Shown: piece after piece, positions 33,077 through 41,148 of the stretch
How the letters are laid out: each line of letters starts with the position of its first letter
Position numbering within the stretch: position 1 is the first letter of the stretch
NCBI RefSeq assembly: GCF_019977275.1
Contig: NZ_AP024650.1
Span: 1,984,001 to 2,048,000 of the forward strand
DNA: 64,000 nucleotides
Source of the DNA: Arthrobacter sp. StoSoilB19
GTDB lineage: Bacteria > Actinomycetota > Actinomycetes > Actinomycetales > Micrococcaceae
Direction of reading: 5' to 3'
Position numbers and translations under genes: made by a program
The notes under the pieces: generated by a model
Seen by the model: the letters and a program-made list of their open reading frames with translations, nothing else
Told to the model about the DNA's origin: nothing
Databases searched by the model: none

Positions 33077-34483
33077 CTAGGCGTCGATAACCATGTCGGT
33101 CAGCGCGGTTGAACAGCAGGGAAGGAACTTGCCTGCAGTGATCTCACGTGCCCGGATGCCGCCCTGGTGGTTCATCTCCACCTCGCCGGAAAGCTTGACG
33201 ACTTTGCAGGAGCCGCACATACCCTCCTTGCAGTTCGCGCCGATCCGGACGCCTGCACGCTGGGCCACTCCGAGGATGTGTTCGTCCGGGCCGATCCGCA
33301 CATTGATGCCCGTCCGCATGAAGGACAACGTGAGGCTGCCCGTTCCCACAGTGTCAAAGCTCGAGGCGTCGGGGGACGCGGCCTCCGGTTCCGCATCTGA
33401 TCCGCCTTCGGCGGCCGCCGGGCCCGGGTCGACCGTTTCCAGCGGCAGCCCCGTGGCCTTCAAGGTTCCCTCGTCGTCGTAGCCAGGCTCGTAGAGCCCG
33501 AACGCGCTGGGCTGGCTTTCGAAGTAGTCCTCGGCGGAATCGGCGATTTCCTCGGCGATCTCCTCCGCGATGTCCGAAGCGAGCGCGATTTCTGCCTGGT
33601 ATTCAAGGAGTGTCTGGCGATCCCCCGAGAAGAACTCCATGTAAATGGAGGTGTCGTCGACGCCGACCTTCTTAAGCAGCTCGGTGGCGGTGTTCAGGTA
33701 ACCTTCCGGGCCGCAGGCGTACACCTGGCGGCCGTTGGCATCAGGAGCGACCTCGTCGATCATGGCCGAGGACAGCCTTCCGCTGAAGCCATCCCACTCC
33801 TCGGGCCGGCCGCGGTCGCCAAGGGCGTAGAAGACCTTGACGCGCGAGTCCACCGACGCGATGTAGGCCAGTTCACGGTGGAAGGCAAAGCCGCCGGCTT
33901 CCGCTCCGTGGTAGAGCACTACCACATTGGCCGTACCGGGCAGCGAGTGGATGGTCCGCAGCATCGACATGATCGGAGTGATGCCGGCGCCGGCAGCCAG
34001 GAAGAGGTACCGTGCGCGCCGGTCGGCATCGGGCAGGTGGAATGCCCCCACGGGTCCCAGCATGTCCAGGACGGTGCCGGGTTTGACGTTGTCATGCACC
34101 CACGGTGAAACCAGTCCGCCGGGATCGCGCTTAACGGTGACGCTGAAGGTCCAGGGTTCCGTGGGTGAGCTGGAGATTGAGTAGCTGCGGTCCACGGGTT
34201 CCTGGTCCTCGCCGTTCACGGGAAAGGCGATATTAACGTACTGGCCGGCCCTGAATGCCAGGGGTGCGCCGTCGCAGCGGCGGAACACGAAGGTCATCAT
34301 GCCCCCGGCCTCGGGTACGGTCTCCACACATTCCGCCATGAACTCCTGCGGATGCCAGGGACCCAATGCACGTGCAGCGCGGGCGGGTGCCTCGGCGCTG
34401 CCCATTACCCTGTTCCACGGCATCTCAAGGCCACGGATGCGTTGGGGTTCCTGGACTACCGTTTCAGTAAGGAGTTCCGTCAT
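33077..34483 (-). CDS. gbcB: Rieske N-demethylase reductase (FAD/NAD + 2Fe-2S ferredoxin)
   Basis: 468 residues from ATG 34483 (MTELLTETVV); the frame is open further but overlaps the oxygenase gene. Residues about 45-150 form an FAD-binding domain (RAGQYVNIAFPVNG, RSYSISSSP). An NAD domain follows (LFLAAGAGITPIMSMLRTIH, VYACGPEGYL). The C-terminal plant-type ferredoxin has GANCKEGMCGSCKV and a later Cys pair (LPCCS). Between NAD domain and ferredoxin is an acidic, Ala/Glu/Pro-rich linker of about 85 residues (DIAEEIAEEIADSAEDYFES and onward), much longer than in typical GbcB. It feeds electrons from NAD(P)H to the oxygenase. Coupled to the oxygenase gene by ATGA. Confidence 0.87.
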   Translation of the reverse strand: MTELLTETVVQEPQRIRGLEMPWNRVMGSAEAPARAARALGPWHPQEFMAECVETVPEAGGMMTFVFRRCDGAPLAFRAGQYVNIAFPVNGEDQEPVDRSYSISSSPTEPWTFSVTVKRDPGGLVSPWVHDNVKPGTVLDMLGPVGAFHLPDADRRARYLFLAAGAGITPIMSMLRTIHSLPGTANVVVLYHGAEAGGFAFHRELAYIASVDSRVKVFYALGDRGRPEEWDGFSGRLSSAMIDEVAPDANGRQVYACGPEGYLNTATELLKKVGVDDTSIYMEFFSGDRQTLLEYQAEIALASDIAEEIAEEIADSAEDYFESQPSAFGLYEPGYDDEGTLKATGLPLETVDPGPAAAEGGSDAEPEAASPDASSFDTVGTGSLTLSFMRTGINVRIGPDEHILGVAQRAGVRIGANCKEGMCGSCKVVKLSGEVEMNHQGGIRAREITAGKFLPCCSTALTDMVIDA

Positions 34484-35781
34484 GCCAAGTGCTCCTGAAC
34501 GCGCTGAACGTACCAGTTGATGAAGGCCTCCACCTGGTATTCGCTCTTCATGTAGGGGCCGGGCTGGTAGGCAGGGCTGCCGGCACCCTTCTGGCACAGC
34601 TCCACGAACGCCTTGTCCTGCAGGTTTGTCTGCTTCCAGGTGTAGGTGAGCTTGTCCAGGTCGTAGTCGACGCCTTCTTCCGCGTCGTCCGCCACGAGCC
34701 AGGTGGTTCGCACCAGCGACTGGTGTTCGTTGATGGGGAAGACACCGAAGGTGATGACGTGGTCCCCAAGGAAATGGAACCAGCTGTTGGGCTGCAGGTG
34801 CATCGAGCAGCGGCCAAGGCGGAAGTCCGGAAGGTCGCCAAGCAGTTTCTTGGAAAGCCTGCGTCCGTCGGGCGAGAACGATTCGCCCTCGCCGTCGAGC
34901 GATTCCCGTGAGATGCGGATTCCCGCGATGCGCGTGTCGAGCTCCTCGACCACCTCGTAGGGAAGGCCGTAGCGGCGGCAGCGCTCCTCGAGCGATGACT
35001 GTGCGTTCTTGTTGCGGTCCCACACTTCCTCAAGGTGCGTCGGGATCAGCCCCTCCGTGAGGCCCCAGGTGGGAAAGAGGGAGCAGGCGAGTTCGGGGTG
35101 GCCGTCACAGTGGTAGCACTCCCGGTTGTTCTCCATGACGAGCTTCCAGTTGCCCTCTTCGATGATGTTCTGCTGGTAGGCAATTTTCGTCTTCGACAGA
35201 TCGTGGGGCGCGAGGTAGGGCTCAAAGATCTTTGCGGTTTCATCGAAGTCCGTCGGCGGCACGTCCGCAATGCAGACGAAGATCAGTCCTGCCACCTCCC
35301 GGCCGTGGGCGCGCTTGAGGCCGAAGCAGCTCTTGTCGAACTTCGTTTCCCCCGGGGCCGAGGCGTGGATCAGGTCGCCGCTGGGCGAGTAGGTCCAGGA
35401 GTGGTAGCCGCAGACCAGGTTTCCTGTTGATCCCGTGGATTCCGTCAGGACGCGGGCGCCGCGGTGCCGGCACACGTTGTGCAGTACGTTCACGCCACCG
35501 TCGTCGTTGCGCAGCACGATCAGGGAATAGGGCCCGTAGTCGACAGTGACGTAGTCGCCCGGTTCCGGCAGTTCGGCAGTGCTGGCGGCAAAGATCCAGT
35601 GCTGCCCGAAAATGGCCTCCATGTCGATATTGAAGATCGTCGGGTCCGTGTAGAAGGGGGCATCGAGGGAATATCCCGTGCGCCGGAACTCGAACAGTTC
35701 GGTGATTTCCGCCAGTTGCTCGGCAGGCAGGGATGCAGCGAGTTTTCCGCGCTTGAGGGGGACGTTCACTGAAGCAGTCAT
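34480..35781 (-). CDS. gbcA: Rieske N-demethylating oxygenase, GbcA-like
   Basis: 433 residues from ATG 35781 (MTASVNVPLKRG), with GGGAGG nine bases upstream. Rieske [2Fe-2S] ligands are Cys104-x-His106 (NVCRHRGARV) and Cys124-x2-His127 (LVCGYHSWTY). The mononuclear iron site region is ENNRECYHCDGHPE with His224 and His228. Overall length and the WKLVMENNRECYHC sequence match glycine betaine/stachydrine/choline-type demethylases rather than aromatic dioxygenases. It would remove a methyl group as formaldehyde, using O2 and electrons from the coupled reductase. Betaine is the most common substrate; stachydrine or carnitine remain possible. No dimethylglycine or sarcosine genes are in the window. 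Confidence 0.87.
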   Translation of the reverse strand: MTASVNVPLKRGKLAASLPAEQLAEITELFEFRRTGYSLDAPFYTDPTIFNIDMEAIFGQHWIFAASTAELPEPGDYVTVDYGPYSLIVLRNDDGGVNVLHNVCRHRGARVLTESTGSTGNLVCGYHSWTYSPSGDLIHASAPGETKFDKSCFGLKRAHGREVAGLIFVCIADVPPTDFDETAKIFEPYLAPHDLSKTKIAYQQNIIEEGNWKLVMENNRECYHCDGHPELACSLFPTWGLTEGLIPTHLEEVWDRNKNAQSSLEERCRRYGLPYEVVEELDTRIAGIRISRESLDGEGESFSPDGRRLSKKLLGDLPDFRLGRCSMHLQPNSWFHFLGDHVITFGVFPINEHQSLVRTTWLVADDAEEGVDYDLDKLTYTWKQTNLQDKAFVELCQKGAGSPAYQPGPYMKSEYQVEAFINWYVQRVQEHLA

Positions 35782-35842
35782 GTTGGGTTTCCTCCCGGGA
35801 GGGCTGGCTGGTGTGCGATTCGTGGCGACCACAGAGTTGGAG

Positions 35843-35862
35843 GCGGCAACCGGCGTTGCCGC
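35843..35862. promoter_or_regulatory. Inverted repeat in the demethylase leader
   Basis: GCGGCAAC-CGGC-GTTGCCGC, perfect 8-bp arms, about 60 bases upstream of the gbcA-like start. It could be an operator or an mRNA hairpin. Confidence 0.5.
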
Positions 35863-35988
35863 AACTTTGCAGTCATAAAGGTTGGGGAGGATCGACCTGC
35901 ACCAATGCGTCCGTCGGGGACGTCCCTGTTCGCGCTGTACGCAACATCGATCACCATATGCAACAGTGTGACTCGTGCCACGCAGGGT

Positions 35989-36006
35989 GTCAATCTATTA
36001 ATTGAC
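35989..36006. promoter_or_regulatory. Inverted repeat at the demethylase promoter
   Basis: GTCAATCTATTAATTGAC has 6-bp perfect arms and overlaps the candidate -35 element, a fitting place for a repressor or activator site. Confidence 0.45.
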
Positions 36007-36098
36007 GCCGCCAAAAACTACGAAAAAACGTGCTGACTGACCCGGGCGCGCATCAGCTAAGGCGTGTGAAATCCGTTTGGACGCTGGCCCTGAGCCGG

Positions 36099-36551
36099 TT
36101 ACTCACTGCTTTTGTTGCGCAACGCCGCCCACGCCTGGAAACCGCCGATCAGGTCGGTGGCACGGATCAGCCCCAGCCTCTGCAGGGTGTGCGCAGCGAG
36201 GCTGGAACTGTAGCCCTCGTTGCACACAACCACGATGCGGCGGGCGGGGTCGTCAGCGATCGGGAGCCGATGGGCGCTGGAAGGATCGAGCCGCCACTCA
36301 AGAACGTTGCGGTCGATCACGACGGCTCCCGGAATTTCGCCGTCCCGGTCCCGCTGATCCACGGGCCGAATGTCAACAACAAGGGCGCCCGCTGCCATTT
36401 CCCGCTCAAGATCCGAAGGGTGGACACGCACGAGCCCGCTGCGGCTCTCTTCCAGTAACTGGTCGACCGTAAGGGCCGCGGGGGTGCCGCCCGCATGCGA
36501 ACCGCGTTCGCCGCCTTCAGCGCCGTCGTCGGAGTTATCAAACTGGTTCAA
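36099..36551 (-). CDS. Rhodanese-domain protein
   Basis: 150 residues. TTG start at 36551 (LNQFDNSDDG) with GGGAGAGA upstream. A disordered acidic/Gly-rich N-terminus precedes a single rhodanese domain: ALVVDIRPVDQRDRDGEIPGAV, the active-site loop VVCNEGYSSSLAA with the catalytic Cys, and DLIGGFQAWAA. It can carry a persulfide. It is divergently placed from the formate dehydrogenase gene. Sulfur transfer is needed for maturation of Mo-bis-MGD formate dehydrogenases (normally by FdhD with a cysteine desulfurase), and selenium handling also involves perselenide chemistry, so a supporting role is conceivable but unproven. Confidence 0.85.
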   Translation of the reverse strand: MNQFDNSDDGAEGGERGSHAGGTPAALTVDQLLEESRSGLVRVHPSDLEREMAAGALVVDIRPVDQRDRDGEIPGAVVIDRNVLEWRLDPSSAHRLPIADDPARRIVVVCNEGYSSSLAAHTLQRLGLIRATDLIGGFQAWAALRNKSSE

Positions 36552-36810
36552 AATTCTCTCCCTTTACCTTCTGATGCGTCCATCGTTCCACCATGAAGCT
36601 GAACGCGGGGACGGTCGGACCGGGGCGAATGTCTTTTTGCGTCCGCCTGGGGGAGGGGGCACCGGCGGAAGGTGCACGACGGCGGTGCGTCCCGTCGTCG
36701 TGCTCCTTGACTTTTGTGGGGACTACTTGAATTTCGGCGCCGTAGTTTCTGCGGAAGACACGCGAACGCTGTCCTGTTGCTTTCGCGGCGCTTCGGGATA
36801 TGCTCCACAA
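36552..36810. promoter_or_regulatory. Divergent promoter region of rhodanese and formate dehydrogenase genes
   Basis: Contains the inverted repeat GCACGACG (36674-36681)/CGTCGTGC (36696-36703). A TTGACT at 36708-36713 could be a -35 for the dehydrogenase operon, though no strong -10 is seen. No protein-coding frame is supported. Confidence 0.4.
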
Positions 36811-39800
36811 ATGGCACCGCGAAGTTTCCTTCAATGGCCGGTCATCCGTCAATTGTCGACGGGGGATCTGCTGGGCCGTGGGCCCGCTGTCACTTCGGCC
36901 AAGACCCAGGCCATTGCCCCCCGCACAGCTACTGCTGACCGCGTTGTCCAGAGCGTCTGCCCCTACTGCGCCGTGGGTTGCGGACAGCGTGTCTACGTCA
37001 AGGACGAAAAGGTCATCCAGATCGAAGGCGATCCGGACTCACCCATCTCGCGCGGCCGCCTGTGCCCCAAGGGTTCTGCCAGCGAGCAACTGGTCAATTC
37101 ACCAGGCCGGCAGACCAAGGTGCTTTACCGTGCGCCGCGCTCCAGGGAGTGGGAACACCTGGATTTGGCCACGGCCGTCGAGATGGTGGCGGACCGGTTC
37201 ATCGAAACGCGCCGCAGGACGTGGCAGCAGGAGGACGACCAGGGCCGGCTGCTTCGCCGCACCATGGGCATTGCTTCGCTGGGCGGCGCAACCCTGGACA
37301 ACGAAGAAAACTACCTGATCAAGAAGCTCTTCACGGCTGCAGGGGCGGTGCAGACCGAGAACCAGGCCCGCATATGACACTCCGCCACGGTTCCCAGTTT
37401 GGGAGCCTCGTTTGGACGCGGTGGTGCAACGCAGTCACTGCAGGACATGGCCAACGCCGATTGCATCGTTATCCAGGGTTCCAACATGGCCGAGTGCCAT
37501 CCCGTGGGATACCAGTGGGTAGCGGAGGCTAAAGCCCGCGGAGCCAAGGTCATCCACGTTGACCCCAGGTTCACGCGGACGTCGGCAGTGTCGGATAAGC
37601 ACATTCCCATTCGTGCAGGCTCCGACGTGGTTCTCCTTGGTGCGCTCATCAACTATGTCCTCACCAATGACCTGTGGTTCAAGGAGTACGTCAGCGCGTA
37701 CACCAACGCCGCCACGCTGGTCCATGAGGATTACCGCGACGCCGAGGACCTGGGTGGGCTGTTCTCCGGCTTTGATCCGGAGAAGCGCGCCTACGACACG
37801 TCATCGTGGGCCTATGCGGAAAAAGGGGACGGTGCCATCGATGAGCCCGGGCCAGGTTCGGAACACGGAGCCGATGCCACGGCCCGCGCCGCCGGCCACG
37901 CCTTTGGCAGCGGCGGACCACCTTTGGAGCACGCCGAAGTGCAGCGCGACGACACCCTCCAGGACCCGCGGACTGTTTTCCAGATCGTCAAGCGGCACTA
38001 CGCCCGCTACACCCCGGAGATGGTCCAGGACATGTGCGGGATCGACGCCGCGGACTTCGAGTACCTGGCGCGCTCCATCACGGAAAACTCCGGGCGCGAC
38101 CGCACGACGTGTTTCGCCTACGCCGTCGGCTGGACCCAGCACTCCCTTGGGGCTCAGTTCATCCGGGCCGCCGCCATCCTGCAGCTTCTGCTCGGGAACG
38201 TCGGACGCCCCGGTGGCGGGATCATGGCCCTGCGTGGCCATGCCAGCATCCAGGGCTCAACGGACATCCCCACCCTTTTCAACCTTCTGCCCGGGTACCT
38301 GCCCATGCCCAGCGCCGGACGCCATGACAGCCTTGAGGAGTACCTGTCAGTCATTGGCTCGAAGCAACAGAAGGGTTTTTGGGCTGATGCCGACGCCTAC
38401 ACCATCAGCCTCCTAAAGGCCTGGTGGGGTGAGGCTGCCAACGCGGACAACGACTGGGCTTACGACTATCTCCCGAGACTGACGGGGGCCCACGGAACGT
38501 ACGAGACAGTAATGGGCATGCTCGAGGACGAAGTTGAGGGCTACTTCCTTCTCGGCCAGAATCCTGCAGTGGGTTCGGCCCACGGCCGGATGCAACGCCT
38601 GGCCATGTCGCACCTGAAGTGGCTGGTGGTGCGTGACTTGAACCTCATCGAGTCGGCCACGTGGTGGAAAGACGGTCCGGAAATTGAATCCGGGGAGCTG
38701 CGCACCGAGGACATCGAGACCGAAGTGTTCTTCCTGCCTGCCGCAACCCACGTTGAGAAAGCCGGCTCTTTCACCCAGACCCAGCGCCTGCTGCAGTGGC
38801 GGCACCAGGCGGTGTCGCCGCCGGGGGAGTGCCAGAGCGAGCTGCAGTTCTTCTTCGAACTGGGCCAGCGGATCCGGGAGAAACTGGCCGGGTCGCAGGA
38901 CGAACGGGACCGTCCGCTGCTGGACCTCACTTGGGACTACCCCACGGACGAGCATGGCGAACCTGATGGTGAAGCCGTGCTGGCGGAAATCAACGGCCGC
39001 CACCTGGACGGCCCGGATGCGGGCAAGCCCCTCTCGGCATATACCGAACTGCGCGCCGACGGATCCACGGCGGCCGGCTGCTGGATCTACACCGGCGTGT
39101 ACGCTGACGGTGTCAACCACGCCGCCAACCGGAAACCGGGCAAGGAACAGGGGCCTGCGGCCCCGGAATGGGGCTGGGCATGGCCGGCCAACCGCCGGAT
39201 CCTCTACAACCGCGCGTCGGCTGATCCGGCCGGCAACCCGTGGAGCGAGCGGAAGAAATACATCTGGTGGGACCAGGAACAGGGTAAGTGGGTCGGAGAC
39301 GACGTGCCGGACTTCCCGGTTGACCGGGCACCTGGCAGCAAACCCGATCCCTCTGTCGGTGGTCCAGCCGCACTCAGCGGTGATGATCCCTTTATCATGC
39401 AGGCAGACGGCAAAGGCTGGTTGTTCGCGCCGAAGGGCCTCATGGATGGACCCCTTCCCACCCATTACGAGGCGCAGGAATCACCGGTGGCGAACGCGCT
39501 TTATCCGCAGCAGCAAAGTCCTGCGCGGCTGGTGTTCCCCCGCGCGGACAACCTCAGCGCACCGAGCGCCGGCACCAGCGGAGCAGACGTCTACCCGTTC
39601 GTCTTCACCACATATCGGCTCACGGAGCACCATACGGCGGGTGGGATGAGCCGCTGGCTCCCATACCTGTCGGAGCTCCAGCCGGAGATGTTCTGCGAGG
39701 TCTCGCCTGAACTGGCCGCCGAGCGCGGACTTGAGCCGTACGGGTGGGCCACTATCATTTCGCCGCGCTCCGCCATCGAGGCGAAGGTTCTTGTCACGGA

Positions 39801-40137
39801 CCGGATGAGGCCCCTGGCTGTTGGCGGCCACACCGTGCATCAAATTGGGCTGCCCTACCACTGGGGCGTCGGCAGCAATGCCGTGGTCAGTGGTGACGCG
39901 GCCAACGACCTGCTGGGTGTGACCCTGGACCCCAACGTCCAGATCCAGGAGTCCAAGGTGGCTTCGTGCGATATCCGTCCGGGCCGCCGTCCGCGGGGGA
40001 AGGAACTGCTTGCCCTGGTTGCGGAGTACCAGGCCCGGGCAGGAGTGACCATCGAGACGGGGAACAGCGCCGTCACCAATCCGACGGCGGAAGGCAACAA
40101 ACCCGCCCCGCATACCGATCCCACAACGGAGGACTAG
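36811..40137 (+). CDS. fdnG: Selenocysteine formate dehydrogenase, catalytic alpha subunit (TGA = Sec189)
   Basis: 1108 residues if the in-frame TGA at 37375-37377 is read as selenocysteine; frames on both sides are the same. An N-terminal [4Fe-4S] site is formed by Cys50, Cys53, Cys57 and Cys85 (VCPYCAVGCG and RLCPKG). The sequence ENQARI-U-HSATVPSLGASFGRGG places the TGA exactly at the Mo-ligating Sec/Cys, with the catalytic His next to it. Bis-MGD domains follow (IQGSNMAECHPVG, HVDPRFTRTSAV, GHASIQGSTDIPTL) and a C-terminal molybdopterin-binding domain (TYRLTEHHTAGGMSRW, HWGVGSNAVVSGDAAN). Start ATG 36811 is the last before the Cys cluster with plausible N-terminus; its ribosome site is weak. 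No twin-arginine motif is seen, so a cytoplasmic location is likely. First gene of fdnGH-nrfD. Confidence 0.92.
37389..37407 (+). promoter_or_regulatory. Bacterial SECIS hairpin
   Basis: GGTTCCCA (37389-37396) and TGGGAGCC (37400-37407) pair with one G-U and a GTT loop, beginning 11 bases after the TGA. This spacing is that of the E. coli fdhF SECIS upper stem. Outer pairing CAC/GTG (37378-37380 with 37424-37426) and CCGC/GCGG (37382-37385 with 37418-37421) could extend it. SelB, encoded at 44788, would bind the loop. Confidence 0.72.
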
Positions 40138-41148
40138 ATGGGCCAGCTGTCCGGACCGACCGACCCCACCGCCGATGCCCACTGGGAACACAACCATCCG
40201 CGCAAGGGATTCTTCACCGACACCTCGATCTGCATCGGCTGCAAGGCCTGCGAAGTTGCCTGCAAGGAATGGAACCACAACCCGCAGGACGGAAACTTCG
40301 AGTTGCTGGGGTCTTCCTACGACAACACCGGATCCCTGGGCGCCAGCACCTGGCGGCATGTGGCGTTCATTGAGCAAGGCCAGGAACGCATTACCGAGGC
40401 CCGGGAATCCGGGCGGGCCCTGGTCAATTTGGGCATGCCCCGCATTGGTCCTCCCGCCACGGCAGGGTCCGCAGCGACCGACCTGGCAGAGGCCGACACG
40501 ACGCCCCCGGACACGGCAGACTTCCGGTGGCTGATGTCCTCCGACGTCTGCAAGCACTGCACCCACGCCGGATGCCTTGACGTCTGTCCCACGGGGGCCC
40601 TTTTCCGTACCGAATTCGGCACCGTGGTGGTCCAGGACGACGTCTGCAACGGCTGCGGAACCTGCGTGGCCGGGTGCCCCTTCGGCGTGATCGAACGCCG
40701 CAGCAATGGCACGGTGAAGGTGGCCGGCCAGCGGGACGAGCAGCACGAAAAGCATCCCGCCGACCCCAACGTGGGCGTGGCCCAGAAGTGCACGTTGTGC
40801 TACGACAGGCTGGTGGCCGATGAGACGCCCGCGTGCGCCAAGGCATGCCCGACGACGTCCATCAAGTTCGGCGACCACGACGACATGGTGGAAACAGCCC
40901 GGGAGCGGGTGGCCCACCTGCACGCGCAAGGCCTCACCGAAGCGCGGCTCTACGGTGCGAACGAGAACGACGGCGTCGGTGGAACGGGATCGGTCTTCCT
41001 GCTGCTGGATGAGCCCGAGGTGTACGGGCTCCCGCCGGACCCGCGCGTCCCCACAGCCGACCTGCCGCAGATGTACCGGCGGGCAGGCATGGCTGTAGCG
41101 GGCATGGCCGCGGCTGCAGCATTGGCTTTCCTGGGAGGACGGGCGTGA
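40138..41148 (+). CDS. fdnH: Formate dehydrogenase iron-sulfur beta subunit
   Basis: 336 residues, starting directly after the alpha-subunit stop (TAG-ATG). Four [4Fe-4S] cluster motifs: ICIGCKACEVACKEWN, VCKHCTHAGCLDVCPTGA, VCNGCGTCVAGCPFGVIE and KCTLCYDRLVADETPACAKAC. A C-terminal hydrophobic helix (AGMAVAGMAAAAALAFLGG) anchors it to the membrane, as in FdnH/FdoH. It passes electrons from the Mo/Se site to the membrane subunit. GTGA overlap couples it to the next gene. Confidence 0.92.
   Translation: MGQLSGPTDPTADAHWEHNHPRKGFFTDTSICIGCKACEVACKEWNHNPQDGNFELLGSSYDNTGSLGASTWRHVAFIEQGQERITEARESGRALVNLGMPRIGPPATAGSAATDLAEADTTPPDTADFRWLMSSDVCKHCTHAGCLDVCPTGALFRTEFGTVVVQDDVCNGCGTCVAGCPFGVIERRSNGTVKVAGQRDEQHEKHPADPNVGVAQKCTLCYDRLVADETPACAKACPTTSIKFGDHDDMVETARERVAHLHAQGLTEARLYGANENDGVGGTGSVFLLLDEPEVYGLPPDPRVPTADLPQMYRRAGMAVAGMAAAAALAFLGGRA

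Larger units (their letters stand above)
35782..36098. other. 317-base upstream region of the demethylase operon
   Basis: On the minus strand TTGACA (complement of 35988-35993) has CACACT about 17 bases downstream, a plausible promoter. Around it are the palindromes at 35843-35862 and 35989-36006. TTGC/GCAA motifs recur. No gene is supported. Confidence 0.5.

Noticed and set aside
33077..35023. A 648-residue version of the demethylase reductase
   Set aside because: The upstream 180 residues overlap the oxygenase gene in another frame; ATG 34483 overlaps the oxygenase stop by four bases, the normal coupling.
37399..40137. A separate formate dehydrogenase gene starting after the TGA
   Set aside because: It has no ribosome site, lacks the iron-sulfur N-terminus, and continues the preceding frame exactly at the Sec position.
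39481..40929. 482-residue minus-strand frame opposite formate dehydrogenase
   Set aside because: Shadow frame; the plus strand carries clear iron-sulfur and molybdopterin motifs.
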